Below, piece after piece: positions 18,354 to 28,100 of a stretch of 64,000 bases of DNA. The translations under genes were made by a program, and so were the position numbers. How positions within the stretch are numbered: the first letter of the stretch is position 1; each line of letters begins with the position of its first letter. The DNA is taken from positions 983,543 to 1,047,542 of the forward strand of contig JACJXW010000006.1 in assembly GCA_020636405.1 (NCBI GenBank), read 5' to 3'. The stretch comes from Lewinellaceae bacterium (GTDB taxonomy: Bacteria > Bacteroidota > Bacteroidia > Chitinophagales > Saprospiraceae). The notes below the pieces were generated by a model. That model saw nothing but the letters and a program-made list of their open reading frames with translations, made no database searches and was not told the origin of the DNA.

Positions 18354-19784
18354 ATGAAACGAAAAATCCTATTGGCCGCGCTCCTGGCCCTGCTTTTCCT
18401 TTCCAACCAGTTAAACGCACAGTACACTTCTGCAAAGGAGGGCATCGCCCTCCGGTATTTAGCGCCCAACCACCTATTCCCCATTTCGGAATCGCTGGAC
18501 TTTAATGACTTTGGCACAGGCCTGGAAATGGAGTACATCCGCCACCTGGGCCCGGCGCTCAACATGGGCGTCCCCTTTAAGATCTACAAGGCTTTTTTAC
18601 CTACCGACGAACAGGGTGGTTTTCAGCAAGAGGCCCTGCTGAGCCTCGACCTGTTGCTCCAGTTGAAATATTTTCGGGAATCCAATTTCATTTATCCCTA
18701 TTTGTTCGCCGGTTTTGGTGGAAACCTCGAAGCTTTGAATGACGTCAACTTTGCTGTCCCTCTGGGGGTAGGCTTGAACTTCCGGATTCAGGAGCATGCT
18801 TATTTCTCTCTGAAAGGGGAATACCGGCTGGGATTGCAGGACCTCCGAGACAATCTGCAGCTGGGCGCCGGCCTGCTTTTTCTGCTCGGCGAGGGGGCGC
18901 CGGAAAGGCCCTCCAAGGCCAGCGATGCCGACGGCGACGGCGTGCCGGATGAAAACGACCTGTGCCCGGCCATCCCCGGCCTGCCTGCGCTTAATGGCTG
19001 CCCCGACAGCGACGGCGACGGCGTGCCTGATGGGGAGGACGTATGTCCGCAGGAAGCAGGAACGGCCGCCCTCAAAGGTTGCCCCGACCGCGATGGGGAC
19101 GGAGTTGCCGACCGGGAGGATGAATGCCCGGACGAACCGGGGCACCCCCAGCTGAAAGGCTGCCCTATCCGCGATGCCGACGGGGATGGCATCGAAGATG
19201 AGGCAGATGAATGCCCCAACCGCCCCGGGCCTCTCGCCCTGGCCGGTTGCCCGGATAGGGACGGCGACGGAGTGGTGGACGATAGCGACCGCTGCCCGGA
19301 TACCGCCGGCGAACTGAAGCTGGCCGGCTGCCCGGATACAGATGGGGACGGGCTGCCCGACCCGGATGACCGCTGCCCTACGGCCGCAGGGCCCCTTTCC
19401 AACCGAGGGTGCCCGGAGATCCAACAAAAAGACCGGGACGTGCTCACCTTCGCCATGAATAATGTCCAGTTCGAGACCGGCAAAGCGACGCTGAGGCAGG
19501 CGTCTTTCCAGATCCTGAACGAGGTGGCGGGTATCCTCAGCCGCTACCCCGATTATAAGTTGCGGATCAGCGGCCACACCGATAGCGTCGGGAGCGCCGC
19601 GTCCAATCAGGCACTCTCCCAGGACAGAGCCCAGGCCTGTTATGATTACCTCATTGGGCAGGGGGTCGCCCCCGGGCGCATGAGCTACATTGGCTATGGA
19701 GAAACCCGCCCTATTGCCAACAACAACTACCAGGCAGGGCGGGAAAAGAACCGCCGGGTAGAGTTCGACATCTACCTGGATTAG
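18354..19784 (+). CDS. OmpA family protein with thrombospondin type 3 repeats
   Basis: The 476-residue protein has a signal peptide (MKRKILLAALLALLFLSNQLNAQ) and an N-terminal beta-barrel-like region (about 24-180). About six calcium-binding type 3 repeats follow ('DADGDGVPDENDLCP', 'DRDGDGVADREDECP'). A C-terminal OmpA/MotB domain has the peptidoglycan-binding pattern 'LRISGHTDSVGSAASNQALS' and 'REKNRRVEFDIYL'. It should span or line the outer membrane and anchor it to peptidoglycan. Its repeats are GC-rich because of the Asp/Gly codons. Confidence 0.95.
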   Translation: MKRKILLAALLALLFLSNQLNAQYTSAKEGIALRYLAPNHLFPISESLDFNDFGTGLEMEYIRHLGPALNMGVPFKIYKAFLPTDEQGGFQQEALLSLDLLLQLKYFRESNFIYPYLFAGFGGNLEALNDVNFAVPLGVGLNFRIQEHAYFSLKGEYRLGLQDLRDNLQLGAGLLFLLGEGAPERPSKASDADGDGVPDENDLCPAIPGLPALNGCPDSDGDGVPDGEDVCPQEAGTAALKGCPDRDGDGVADREDECPDEPGHPQLKGCPIRDADGDGIEDEADECPNRPGPLALAGCPDRDGDGVVDDSDRCPDTAGELKLAGCPDTDGDGLPDPDDRCPTAAGPLSNRGCPEIQQKDRDVLTFAMNNVQFETGKATLRQASFQILNEVAGILSRYPDYKLRISGHTDSVGSAASNQALSQDRAQACYDYLIGQGVAPGRMSYIGYGETRPIANNNYQAGREKNRRVEFDIYLD

Positions 19785-19794
19785 ATATGGGGCT

Positions 19795-19840
19795 GGAAAC
19801 TTCCCGCCGGAAACTGCAGGCAGGGAAGTTTCCATTTCTG
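19795..19840 (+). terminator. Terminator-like hairpin after the OmpA gene
   Basis: GGAAACTTCCC at 19795-19805 pairs perfectly with GGGAAGTTTCC at 19823-19833 and is followed by a weak T-rich tract (ATTTCTG). It lies just after the OmpA stop and before guaA. Confidence 0.5.
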
Positions 19841-19863
19841 TTATCCAATCTGCTCATTTTAGG

Positions 19864-19871
19864 TATATTTG
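19864..19871 (+). promoter_or_regulatory. -7 promoter element of guaA
   Basis: TATATTTG matches the Bacteroidota -7 box TAnnTTTG and ends only four bases before the guaA start codon, suggesting a very short or absent leader. A -33 TTTG box at the usual 19-bp distance was not found. Confidence 0.45.
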
Positions 19872-19875
19872 CGCC

Positions 19876-21429
19876 ATGAGCGAGAAAATCCTTATCCTAG
19901 ATTTCGGTTCCCAGTACACTCAGCTAATCGCCAGACGGATCCGGGAGCTCAATGTTTACAGTGAGATCGTTCCTTACAACAAGGTCCCTGAAATTGATGA
20001 GAGCATCAAGGCCATCATTCTTTCCGGAAGCCCCTTTTCGGTCACGGATGAGCAGGCTCTGCGCACCGGGCTGGAGGAGTTCATCGGTAAACTTCCTGTG
20101 TTGGGCATCTGCTACGGCGCCCAGTACATTGCCCAGCACTACGGTGGAAATGTGGAGCGCTCGCTGAAGCGGGAATACGGCAAGGCACGCCTGAGCCACA
20201 TTCATAAACCGGACCCTTTCCTCGAGGATGTCCCTCTGGAGTCGCAGGTGTGGATGTCTCATGGGGATACCATTATGGCGATACCCGAACAGTTTGAGCT
20301 GCTGGCGGGCACGGAGAGTATCGACGTGGCGGCGTTCCGCTCCAAAGAGGGGGCTTTTGGCCAGCCGGTTTACTGTATTCAGTTCCATCCCGAAGTTTCT
20401 CATAGCCTGGATGGCATGACATTGCTCAAAAATTTCGTTAAAGATATTGCCGGTTGCCATGCTGAATGGACGCCGGCGTCGTTCGTAGAACATACCATTG
20501 CCGAGCTCAAAGAAAAGATCGGCGAAGAGCACGTACTGATGGGGCTCTCCGGAGGGGTAGACTCTTCGGTCGCCGCCACCTTGCTGCACCGGGCCATTGG
20601 TGACAATCTCGTTTGTATATTTGTCGATAACGGCCTTTTGCGGAAGAATGAATACGAGGAGGTGTTAAAGTCCTACCAGGGCCTGGGCCTCAATGTGATC
20701 GGCGTGGATGCCAGGCAACAGTTCTACAGTGAACTGAAGGGCATCAGTGAACCGGAGGGGAAACGCAAGGTGATCGGCAGGGTGTTTATTGAAGTATTTG
20801 AAGCGAAAGCCCTGGAGTTGGAAGAACGGGATAAGGACATTCAGTGGCTGGGCCAGGGAACGATCTATCCGGATGTTATCGAATCCGTCTCTGTTCATGG
20901 GCCTTCGGTGACGATAAAATCGCATCACAATGTGGGCGGCCTGCCGGATGTACTGAAGCTGAAGATCGTGGAGCCCCTGCGCATGTTGTTCAAGGACGAA
21001 GTGCGCGAAGTTGGCCGTGCGCTCGGTATCCCGGACCATATATTAGGGCGCCATCCTTTTCCGGGGCCGGGGCTGGGCATTCGCATTCTGGGAGAAATTA
21101 CGCCCGAAAAGGTTGCGTTGCTGCAGGAAGCAGATGCGATTTACATCAATAACCTCAAGAAGTTCGGCCTGTACGATGAAGTTTGGCAGGCAGGCACTAT
21201 CTTGTTACCCGTACAATCCGTTGGTGTAATGGGCGATGAACGCACCTACGAGCAGGCAGTGGCCCTGCGCGCTGTAGATTCCAGAGATGGCATGACGGCA
21301 GAATGGAGCCGCCTGCCCCACGATTTTCTGGCTACGGTTTCCAGTGAGATCATCAATAACGTTAAAGGAATAAACCGCGTCGTATATGATATCAGCACCA
21401 AGCCTCCTGCTACGATCGAATGGGAATAA
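19876..21429 (+). CDS. guaA: GMP synthase (glutamine-hydrolysing)
   Basis: The 517-residue protein is of normal length. The N-terminal class I glutamine amidotransferase domain (about 1-195) has the nucleophile Cys79 (LGICYGAQ) and His171/Glu173 (QFHPEVSHS). The ATP-pyrophosphatase domain begins with the PP-loop SGGVDSS at 225-231. The C-terminal dimerisation domain ends 'YDISTKPPATIEWE'. The enzyme converts XMP, ATP and glutamine to GMP in purine synthesis. The following gene begins inside its 3' end. Confidence 0.98.
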   Translation: MSEKILILDFGSQYTQLIARRIRELNVYSEIVPYNKVPEIDESIKAIILSGSPFSVTDEQALRTGLEEFIGKLPVLGICYGAQYIAQHYGGNVERSLKREYGKARLSHIHKPDPFLEDVPLESQVWMSHGDTIMAIPEQFELLAGTESIDVAAFRSKEGAFGQPVYCIQFHPEVSHSLDGMTLLKNFVKDIAGCHAEWTPASFVEHTIAELKEKIGEEHVLMGLSGGVDSSVAATLLHRAIGDNLVCIFVDNGLLRKNEYEEVLKSYQGLGLNVIGVDARQQFYSELKGISEPEGKRKVIGRVFIEVFEAKALELEERDKDIQWLGQGTIYPDVIESVSVHGPSVTIKSHHNVGGLPDVLKLKIVEPLRMLFKDEVREVGRALGIPDHILGRHPFPGPGLGIRILGEITPEKVALLQEADAIYINNLKKFGLYDEVWQAGTILLPVQSVGVMGDERTYEQAVALRAVDSRDGMTAEWSRLPHDFLATVSSEIINNVKGINRVVYDISTKPPATIEWE

Positions 21430-22927
21430 ATGGCTTATCTTCGCTGTACTGGCTTTGATACTCTCCTCCTGTACCCTTTTTATGCCGGCTGGCGCCGGAG
21501 ACAAAAAGGACCAGCCCCGGACGGAAGAAAAGAAGCCAGACAAAAAGGTGGCCAAGGAGAAAGAGGAGGAACTGCTCCTTGACCCCGTTCCGGGAAAAAA
21601 AGTCTATGACCCGGAAACGGGAACCCTCATCGTCGTAGACCAGACACCGGTAGAGAGTATGGACACCATTCGCTGGAAAGAGGTGCCTTACGACTCGGTG
21701 CCCCCCATACGCTCTGCCCAGTCTCTTGTGGAAGAAGAAAATGTCAAAGGCAATAAACCGGAACGCACTGGCAGGGGAGAATTCGGGACGGAGTTCTATT
21801 CTGCCTATAATGTCGCCCTGATCCTGCCCTTCCTCTCCGATAATTACGACCCCAAGTCGGGAGTGATCCCTGAAAACTCAAGCTGGGCCCTCCAGTTCTA
21901 TGGCGGCGTCCGCATGGCCTTTGATGAGCTTGAAGAAGAAGGCATCAAACTCAATGTCACAGTGATGGACAGCAAGGCCGACACGCGGCAGATGGGCAAG
22001 CTGCTCACCGGCCGTACCGCCTTGTTCAATTCCCATCTTATCATCGGCCCCTACCGCCGGGAGAATGTGGAAATGGTGGCCGACTTCGCGAAAAGGAATG
22101 GCAAGGCCTTCGTTTCGCCCCACAGCGCCGCCTCCAGTGTATCTGATAATAACCCGGACTACATCCAGGTGAGCCCCACTCTGGAGTCGCATTGTAAGGC
22201 GATCACTCGCCATGTGCGCAAGCGTTTCCGCCCGGATCAGGTCATACTGGTGGCAAGGGATAAAGACGCCGAAAAGGCGCGTTTTGCCTATTTCCAGCAG
22301 GAGAATTTCCTGCTCGAAAGGACCCGCCACGATTCGGTGAAATTCAGAGAGTATGTGGTTGAAGAAAAGAGCGCCGATTTCCAGAATATCAACCTGCAGC
22401 CTTTCCTTCCGCCGGGCGATACGGCGGTATTCATTCTGCCTTCCTGGTCGAATGAAACGTTCATCTACTCCTTCCTCAGCCGGCTGAAGCTGGCGCGCAC
22501 CGCCGACAATTATGTGGAAGTGTACGGGATGCCTCAGTGGATGCGGTACGAGCGTATCGATTACGACCTCTATGAAGACCTCAACGTGCACGTCAGTAGC
22601 GATACTTACCTCGATACTTATGCGCAGGACATCCAGTTTTTCCGCCGCCGCTTCTTCGACCGTTTCGGAGTGCCTCCCGGTGATGAGGCATTCCTCGGCC
22701 ACGATGTAATGCTCTATTTCGGGCGGATGATCCATAAGTATGGAACTAAATTCCAGTATTCGCTGGAGAAGGATCCTCAGCAAATGCTGCACACCCGTTT
22801 TGAATTCGAAAGGGTGGTGCGGCCCAATGCAACCACGGGCAGGGAAAACGCGCCCATAGAGCGGTTCGAAAACAAATTCGTCAATATCCTGAAGTTCCAG
22901 GATTATCAGTTTCAACTGGACTATTGA
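21386..22927 (+). CDS. Periplasmic ligand-binding-like lipoprotein
   Basis: The 513-residue protein has a lipoprotein signal with lipobox LSSC near residue 29, then a low-complexity charged linker (EEKKPDKKVAKEKEEE). The main domain resembles type 1 periplasmic binding proteins of the Leu/Ile/Val-receptor type ('YNVALILPFLSDNYD', 'VTVMDSKADTRQM', 'LIIGPYRRENVEMVADFAKR'). The ATG at 21386 overlaps guaA by 44 bases and is the only ATG placed before the signal helix. No ABC permease genes are nearby, so a sensing or envelope role is possible. Confidence 0.8.
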   Translation: MISAPSLLLRSNGNKWLIFAVLALILSSCTLFMPAGAGDKKDQPRTEEKKPDKKVAKEKEEELLLDPVPGKKVYDPETGTLIVVDQTPVESMDTIRWKEVPYDSVPPIRSAQSLVEEENVKGNKPERTGRGEFGTEFYSAYNVALILPFLSDNYDPKSGVIPENSSWALQFYGGVRMAFDELEEEGIKLNVTVMDSKADTRQMGKLLTGRTALFNSHLIIGPYRRENVEMVADFAKRNGKAFVSPHSAASSVSDNNPDYIQVSPTLESHCKAITRHVRKRFRPDQVILVARDKDAEKARFAYFQQENFLLERTRHDSVKFREYVVEEKSADFQNINLQPFLPPGDTAVFILPSWSNETFIYSFLSRLKLARTADNYVEVYGMPQWMRYERIDYDLYEDLNVHVSSDTYLDTYAQDIQFFRRRFFDRFGVPPGDEAFLGHDVMLYFGRMIHKYGTKFQYSLEKDPQQMLHTRFEFERVVRPNATTGRENAPIERFENKFVNILKFQDYQFQLDY

Positions 22928-23577
22928 TGACCCCGGAACGCAGGCAAAGGCTGAAAGAGGTGGCGTTTCGACGACAGTCTGAACTTACCGTTATCCTCGA
23001 AAACGTCCATGATCCCCACAACATCGGGGCGGTCATTCGTTCCTGCGATTCGGTGGGTATCTCTGAGATCTTCGTCCTGTATACCGAATCCCACCTTACG
23101 GAAGAACACATTCTCGTCGGGAAGAAATCGTCGGGCGGCGCCCGCAAATGGGTGGACATCCATCTCTACTTCGATCCCGATGCCTGCTTTCGGCACGTCA
23201 AAGAAAAGTACGGGCGCGTGCTGGCCACCCACCTGGGAGAAGCCGCCGAGCCGCTCCACAACCTGGTGCTCACCGAACCGGTGGCATTCCTGTTCGGAAA
23301 CGAGCGCGACGGAGTTTCCGAAACTGCCCTGGCCTATGCCGACGGCAATTTCGTCATTCCGCAAATGGGTATGGCGCAAAGCCTGAATATTTCTGTAGCT
23401 TGTGCCGTAACCCTTTACGAGGCGCTCCGCCAACGCTTACTGGCAGGAATGTATGGTGAAAACAACCCGACACCGGAGGCGGAAAAAACAGCCCTGTATG
23501 AAGCCTATCTGGAACGTTCGGACCTGAAGAACAAGAACCGCCGGGCCTGGAGAGTGGATGGAGAGAAAGGGGAGTGA
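22927..23577 (+). CDS. TrmH/SpoU family tRNA or rRNA 2'-O-methyltransferase
   Basis: The start ATG at 22927 overlaps the preceding TGA by one base, so translation is probably coupled. The 216-residue SPOUT protein shows the three SpoU motifs: 'ENVHDPHNIGAVIRSCDSVG' (motif 1), 'VAFLFGNERDGVSETAL' (motif 2) and 'IPQMGMAQSLNISVACAVTL' (motif 3). A C-terminal TrmH-like extension rich in basic residues follows. It most resembles TrmH (Gm18 of tRNA), but the target cannot be fixed from sequence alone. Confidence 0.92.
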   Translation: MTPERRQRLKEVAFRRQSELTVILENVHDPHNIGAVIRSCDSVGISEIFVLYTESHLTEEHILVGKKSSGGARKWVDIHLYFDPDACFRHVKEKYGRVLATHLGEAAEPLHNLVLTEPVAFLFGNERDGVSETALAYADGNFVIPQMGMAQSLNISVACAVTLYEALRQRLLAGMYGENNPTPEAEKTALYEAYLERSDLKNKNRRAWRVDGEKGE

Positions 23578-23604
23578 TTTTCGACGTTTGATACCTTCTT
23601 CGCA

Positions 23605-24531
23605 ATGATAAAAAGAGCCCTCTATATCGCCCTAGCCCTTACCTCGGCGCTCCTCCTCGCTCTGGTTATTATCCATTACCATTCGGACATGCCGCTGGAA
23701 GAACTGAAGGCCAGGTATACCTATCCGGATTCTCGCTTTGTGGAGGTTCAGGGGATGAACGTGCATTACAGAAGAACCGGAGCCGGGGCGCCGTTGCTGC
23801 TGCTGCACGGGACAGGCTCATCCCTGCATACCTGGGAAGGTTGGACGGAGGAGCTCCGGGACAGTTTTGAACTCATCAGCCTCGACCTGCCGGCATTTGG
23901 CCTGACCGGGCCACACCCGGAGCGCGATTATTCTATTCCTTCCTATGTGCGTTTCCTCGATGGTTTTGTGGAAGCGATCGGGCTGGACACGTTCTACCTC
24001 GCCGGCAATTCTCTGGGAGGCCTTATTGCATGGGAATATTGCCTGTCCCATCCCGATAAGGCCCGTAAGCTCGTTCTGGTCTGCTCGGCGGGCTGGCCCC
24101 GGCAACAACAGCTTCCACTGGCCCTGCGGCTGGCCCGGATGCCGGTGGTAAAGGACATTATGAAACGGGTGACCCCCCGGCCGATGTTTCGGAAAACCCT
24201 TCGGGAAGTTTATTATGACGACAGTAAGGTCACGGAAGGCCAGGTTAGCCGTTATTTCGAACTATTCCTCCGGCCCGGAAACCGGCAGGCTTATATCGAC
24301 CGCGTTGCTCAGCCCCAGGAAGCTGCGCCGGAACGCCTGTCCCGGCTCAATATTCCCGTCTTGATTCAATGGGGGGTGCACGACAAATGGATACCGTTCG
24401 CCGATGCCCGCCGCTTCGAGGAAATATTGCCCAATGCCCGCCTGGCCTCCTACGAAAACGCCGGACATGTGCCCATGGAAGAGATCCCCGAACAGACGGC
24501 AGCCGATGCCCGGGGCTTTTTACAGCATTAG
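23605..24531 (+). CDS. Alpha/beta hydrolase, membrane-anchored
   Basis: The 308-residue protein has an N-terminal transmembrane or signal-anchor helix (residues 4-24). The hydrolase fold follows, with oxyanion 'LLLHGTGSS', nucleophile Ser136 in GNSLGG, acid Asp260 (GVHDKWIP) and His288 (AGHVPMEE), so the catalytic triad is complete. The cap region contains 'YFELFLRPGNRQAYIDR'. The substrate is not predictable; esterase, haloalkane dehalogenase-like or C-C hydrolase activities all occur in this fold. Confidence 0.9.
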   Translation: MIKRALYIALALTSALLLALVIIHYHSDMPLEELKARYTYPDSRFVEVQGMNVHYRRTGAGAPLLLLHGTGSSLHTWEGWTEELRDSFELISLDLPAFGLTGPHPERDYSIPSYVRFLDGFVEAIGLDTFYLAGNSLGGLIAWEYCLSHPDKARKLVLVCSAGWPRQQQLPLALRLARMPVVKDIMKRVTPRPMFRKTLREVYYDDSKVTEGQVSRYFELFLRPGNRQAYIDRVAQPQEAAPERLSRLNIPVLIQWGVHDKWIPFADARRFEEILPNARLASYENAGHVPMEEIPEQTAADARGFLQH

Positions 24532-25098
24532 TAACTATCAGCAATTCGCCGTTCGCTAAACGCGGCGAGGAGAATGCTTTCCCGCCTCCATTTCAAATCC
24601 CGGGGAAAACAATATCCGCACGAACAGATATTTTTTATAATAAAATGATATTAGTGCAGATTGTGTTGTTGATTGGTGTTTTATGTCATTGTAAATCAAA
24701 TGTTTGTTTCTAGTTCAGTGGTTTTTTATTCTCCAGTAATTTCACTAATTGTACTTCATAAGCCACTGATAATTATAGACTTTTGTATGGTCAGCGAAGG
24801 AAGACAATAGTTGACACCGTCCGATGAAAGGATCGGGCGAAAAACGACTTACTACTAACAAGTTAAGATGCAAATCCCACGAATGCTATTATAATCCCAT
24901 GTAAGATTTCGAGGGTATCAAAGGATATCCTCATTTTTGGTATGTAGATAGCCTCTCAAAGCTCTTTTGGAAACCGGCCCAGTGCGGCCGGTTTTTTTTT
25001 GCCCGGGCCTCAGGTTCTCAACATCCCTTGTGTATATCTCGCGCCCCATTTGTGGATAAAAATGCCGGAGCGGCCTGTCCCCCCTGCTTTTAAATTCC
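24532..25098 (+). ncRNA. Intergenic region with a possible structured small RNA
   Basis: No protein frame is convincing in these 570 bp. The right half has a 9-bp stem with a four-base loop (GAGGGTATC at 24911-24919, GATATCCTC at 24924-24932), a smaller stem near 24820-24840, and an intrinsic terminator at 24972-25000. The terminator lies 440 bp after the hydrolase gene, so an independent transcript between about 24780 and 25000 is plausible. No known RNA family was recognised, and no clear promoter was found. Confidence 0.3.
24972..25000 (+). terminator. Intrinsic terminator
   Basis: AACCGGCC (24972-24979) pairs with GGCCGGTT (24986-24993) around a six-base loop and runs into nine or more T residues. 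This is a textbook Rho-independent terminator on the + strand, upstream of smc. Confidence 0.85.
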
Positions 25099-25106
25099 TA
25101 TTTTTG
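25099..25106 (+). promoter_or_regulatory. Candidate -7 element of smc
   Basis: TATTTTTG matches TAnnTTTG and lies six bases upstream of the smc ATG. No TTTG box is found at the expected distance, so this is a weak call. Confidence 0.35.
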
Positions 25107-25112
25107 TAGGCT

Positions 25113-28100
25113 ATGAGATTGAAGCAGCTGGAAATAAAGGGGTTTAAAAGTTTCGCCAACGAAACGGTCATCAACTTCAATGAAGACGTTATTGGCATTG
25201 TAGGGCCCAACGGCTCGGGCAAGTCCAATATCGTCGACGCCATTCGTTGGGTGCTGGGCGAGCAGAAGAGCCGGGAACTGCGCCTGGATCAGATGTCCAG
25301 CGTTATCTTTAACGGCACCAAGCGCCGCAAGGCCGGCGGCGTGGCCCAGGTGTCCCTTACCTTCGAGAATACCAAGAACCTCCTGCCGACCGAATACCAC
25401 ACGGTAACCATCACCCGCATGTTGTTCCGCAGCGGCGAGAGCGAGTACCGGCTCAATGGAGTGCCCTGCCGCCTGAAGGACATTACATCCCTGTTCCTCG
25501 ATACGGGCATCGGGTCCAACTCCTATGCTATCATTGCCCTGGGCATGGTAGACGATATCCTGTCGGACAAAGACAACTCCCGGCGGCGCATGTTCGAACA
25601 GGCGGCCGGCGTTTCCAAGTACAAAGTGCGCAAGCGGGAAACCCTGCTGAAACTCAAGAATACGGCCGATGACCTGGAACGGGTGGAAGACCTGCTCTTC
25701 GAGATCAACAACAACCTCAAGTCACTGGAAAAGCAGGCCCGGCGCACCAAACAGTACTTCGAGCTGAAAGCTCGTTATAAGGACTACAGCACCAACCTGG
25801 CCATCCTCAAAATTTCCAGCCTGAAAGAGCGCCAGAACGATTTGCGCAAAAAACTGGAGGCGGAAGAGAACCGCTTCCGCCAGTGCGAGGTGGAGATCCA
25901 CAAGCTGGAATCAGAACTGGAACGGGAACGCAAAACCAACCTCGACAAGGAAAAAGCCTTGTCCGACCGGCAGCGGGAACTGAACAACCTGGTCGGCAAC
26001 ATTCGCGGCATGGAGAATGACAAGCGGATGAACCAGCAGAAACAGCAGTTCCTGGAGGAGAACCAGTCGAAACTCACTGAGGATATCCGCAATACCAAAG
26101 CCCGCATCCGGCAACTGGAGGAAGACATCGAACACTACCGTTCGGAACTCAACCAGGAAAAACGGATGGAAGCTACTCTGGAAGAAGGCCTCGCGGCGGC
26201 CGAAGAGCGGCTGGCGTCCATCCGGCAGAGCCATGGCGCCCTGAAAGCGGGGCTGGATGAAGTGGTGTCCAGGCAACAGGCGCTGGAACGCCAGGCTTTC
26301 GAGCTGGAAAAGCAAAAGGCTATCAACTCCAACCAGATCGAAAGCAATCAGAACAACCTGGAGCGCTACCAAAGAGAGATCGGACAACGCAGCGCCGAGG
26401 TGGGTGGCCTGCGGGAAAAAATGGACGCCCTGGAAGCCGAAGAGCGCCGGAAATCGGAAGCCCTGGCCAATCTGGAGCGGGCCGAAGAGGAACGCCAGGA
26501 ACGCCTACAACACACCGAATCCGCCCTGGAAGCCCTGACCCAGAAAATGGCTAAGGTCAACCGGGAAATGGATGCCAAGCGCAACGAGTATAAGCTGACC
26601 AAAAGCATGGTGGAGAACCTGGAAGGGTTCCCGGAGTCCATCCGCTTTCTGAGCACGGCCAAATCTTCGGAGTGGGACAAGGACACCCCTCTGCTTTCCG
26701 ACCTCATATATGTAAAGGAAGAGTACCGGGTAGCGATCGAAAATTACCTGGAGCCCTATCTCAACTACTACGTCGTCCGCAACATGGAAGCGGCCTACCG
26801 GGCCATTCAACTGCTGAGCAAAACTCAGAAGGGAAAGGCCAATTTCTTCCTGCTCGACGCTTTCAAGGATTACGTTGCGCCTATGGCCCTGTTGCCGGAC
26901 ACGGCCCGCGCCATCGACCTGGTGGAGACCGACCCCGCCTACCGCAACCTGTGCAGCTACCTGCTGGAAAACGTGCTGCTTACCGATAAGGAGGATGCCA
27001 ATGCCACCCTGCCCGAAGGCGATTTTGTGCTGCTTTCCCAAAGCGGCCGTTTTATCCGCCGCCGCTACAGCCTCTCCGGCGGTTCTATCGGGTTGTTCGA
27101 AGGCAAAAAGATCGGCCGGAAGAAAAACCTGGAAGTACTCGACAGCGCAATCCGTAAGCTGGAAAGGGAAGAGAACCGCCTGTCCACTGAATTCTATACC
27201 CTCAAATCCAATATCGAAAGCCTGAAGGCCCAGCGCACGCCTTCCCAGATCCAGCAGGAACAGGGCATGCTGAACCGGCTGATGCAGGAAAAAGCAGCCC
27301 TTGGCAGCCGCCTCGAGAACTTCGAGTCTTTCATCAAAGAAGCCGACGATAAGAGGGCTGCCATCGAACGGGCGATCAAAAAACTAACGGAGGACAACGC
27401 CAGCATCGAATCGGCCCTGAAAGAGAAGAACAAGGAAGTTGCCGGCGTCAAGGAGCAGATCGCCAATACCGATGTCAACTACCGGCAGGTCGCCGAAGAA
27501 CTCAGTGGAGCTTCCTCGGCCTACAACGATAAGAACATCGAGTTCATCAAGCAGCAGAATAAAGTATCCTCTCTGCAGCGGGAACTCAGCTTCCGCGAAA
27601 AGCAACTGGAAGAGGCCCGGGCCGCCGTCACTTCCAACCAGAAAAAGCTGGAGAGTTCCGGCGAAGAGGTGAAGCAGATACAGGATTCCATCGACCTACT
27701 GGAAAAACAGCTGCAGGAATCCTACGCCCAGCGCAAGGAAAAAGAGTCCTTGCTCACCGAGGCCGAACAAAGCTACTTCCAGGCCCGGGGCGGCATCAAT
27801 GAATTGGAAGACAACCTTCGCAAGTTGAACAAACAGCGGCAGGACGCACAGGTACTCGTCAATAACCTCAAGGATAAGTCCAACGACCTCAAATTCGAGA
27901 TCAGCTCCGTTGCCCAAAGGCTGCGCATCGAGTTCAATATGGACATCAATACCATCATCAACGAAGAGGTGAAGGTGGACATCCCCCAGGAGGAACTGGA
28001 AATGAAGGTAGACCGCCTGCGCGGGCGCCTGGAAAACTACGGGGAGATCAACCCTATGGCCGTCGAGGCCTACGATGAGATGAAAGAGCGGTTCGAGAGT

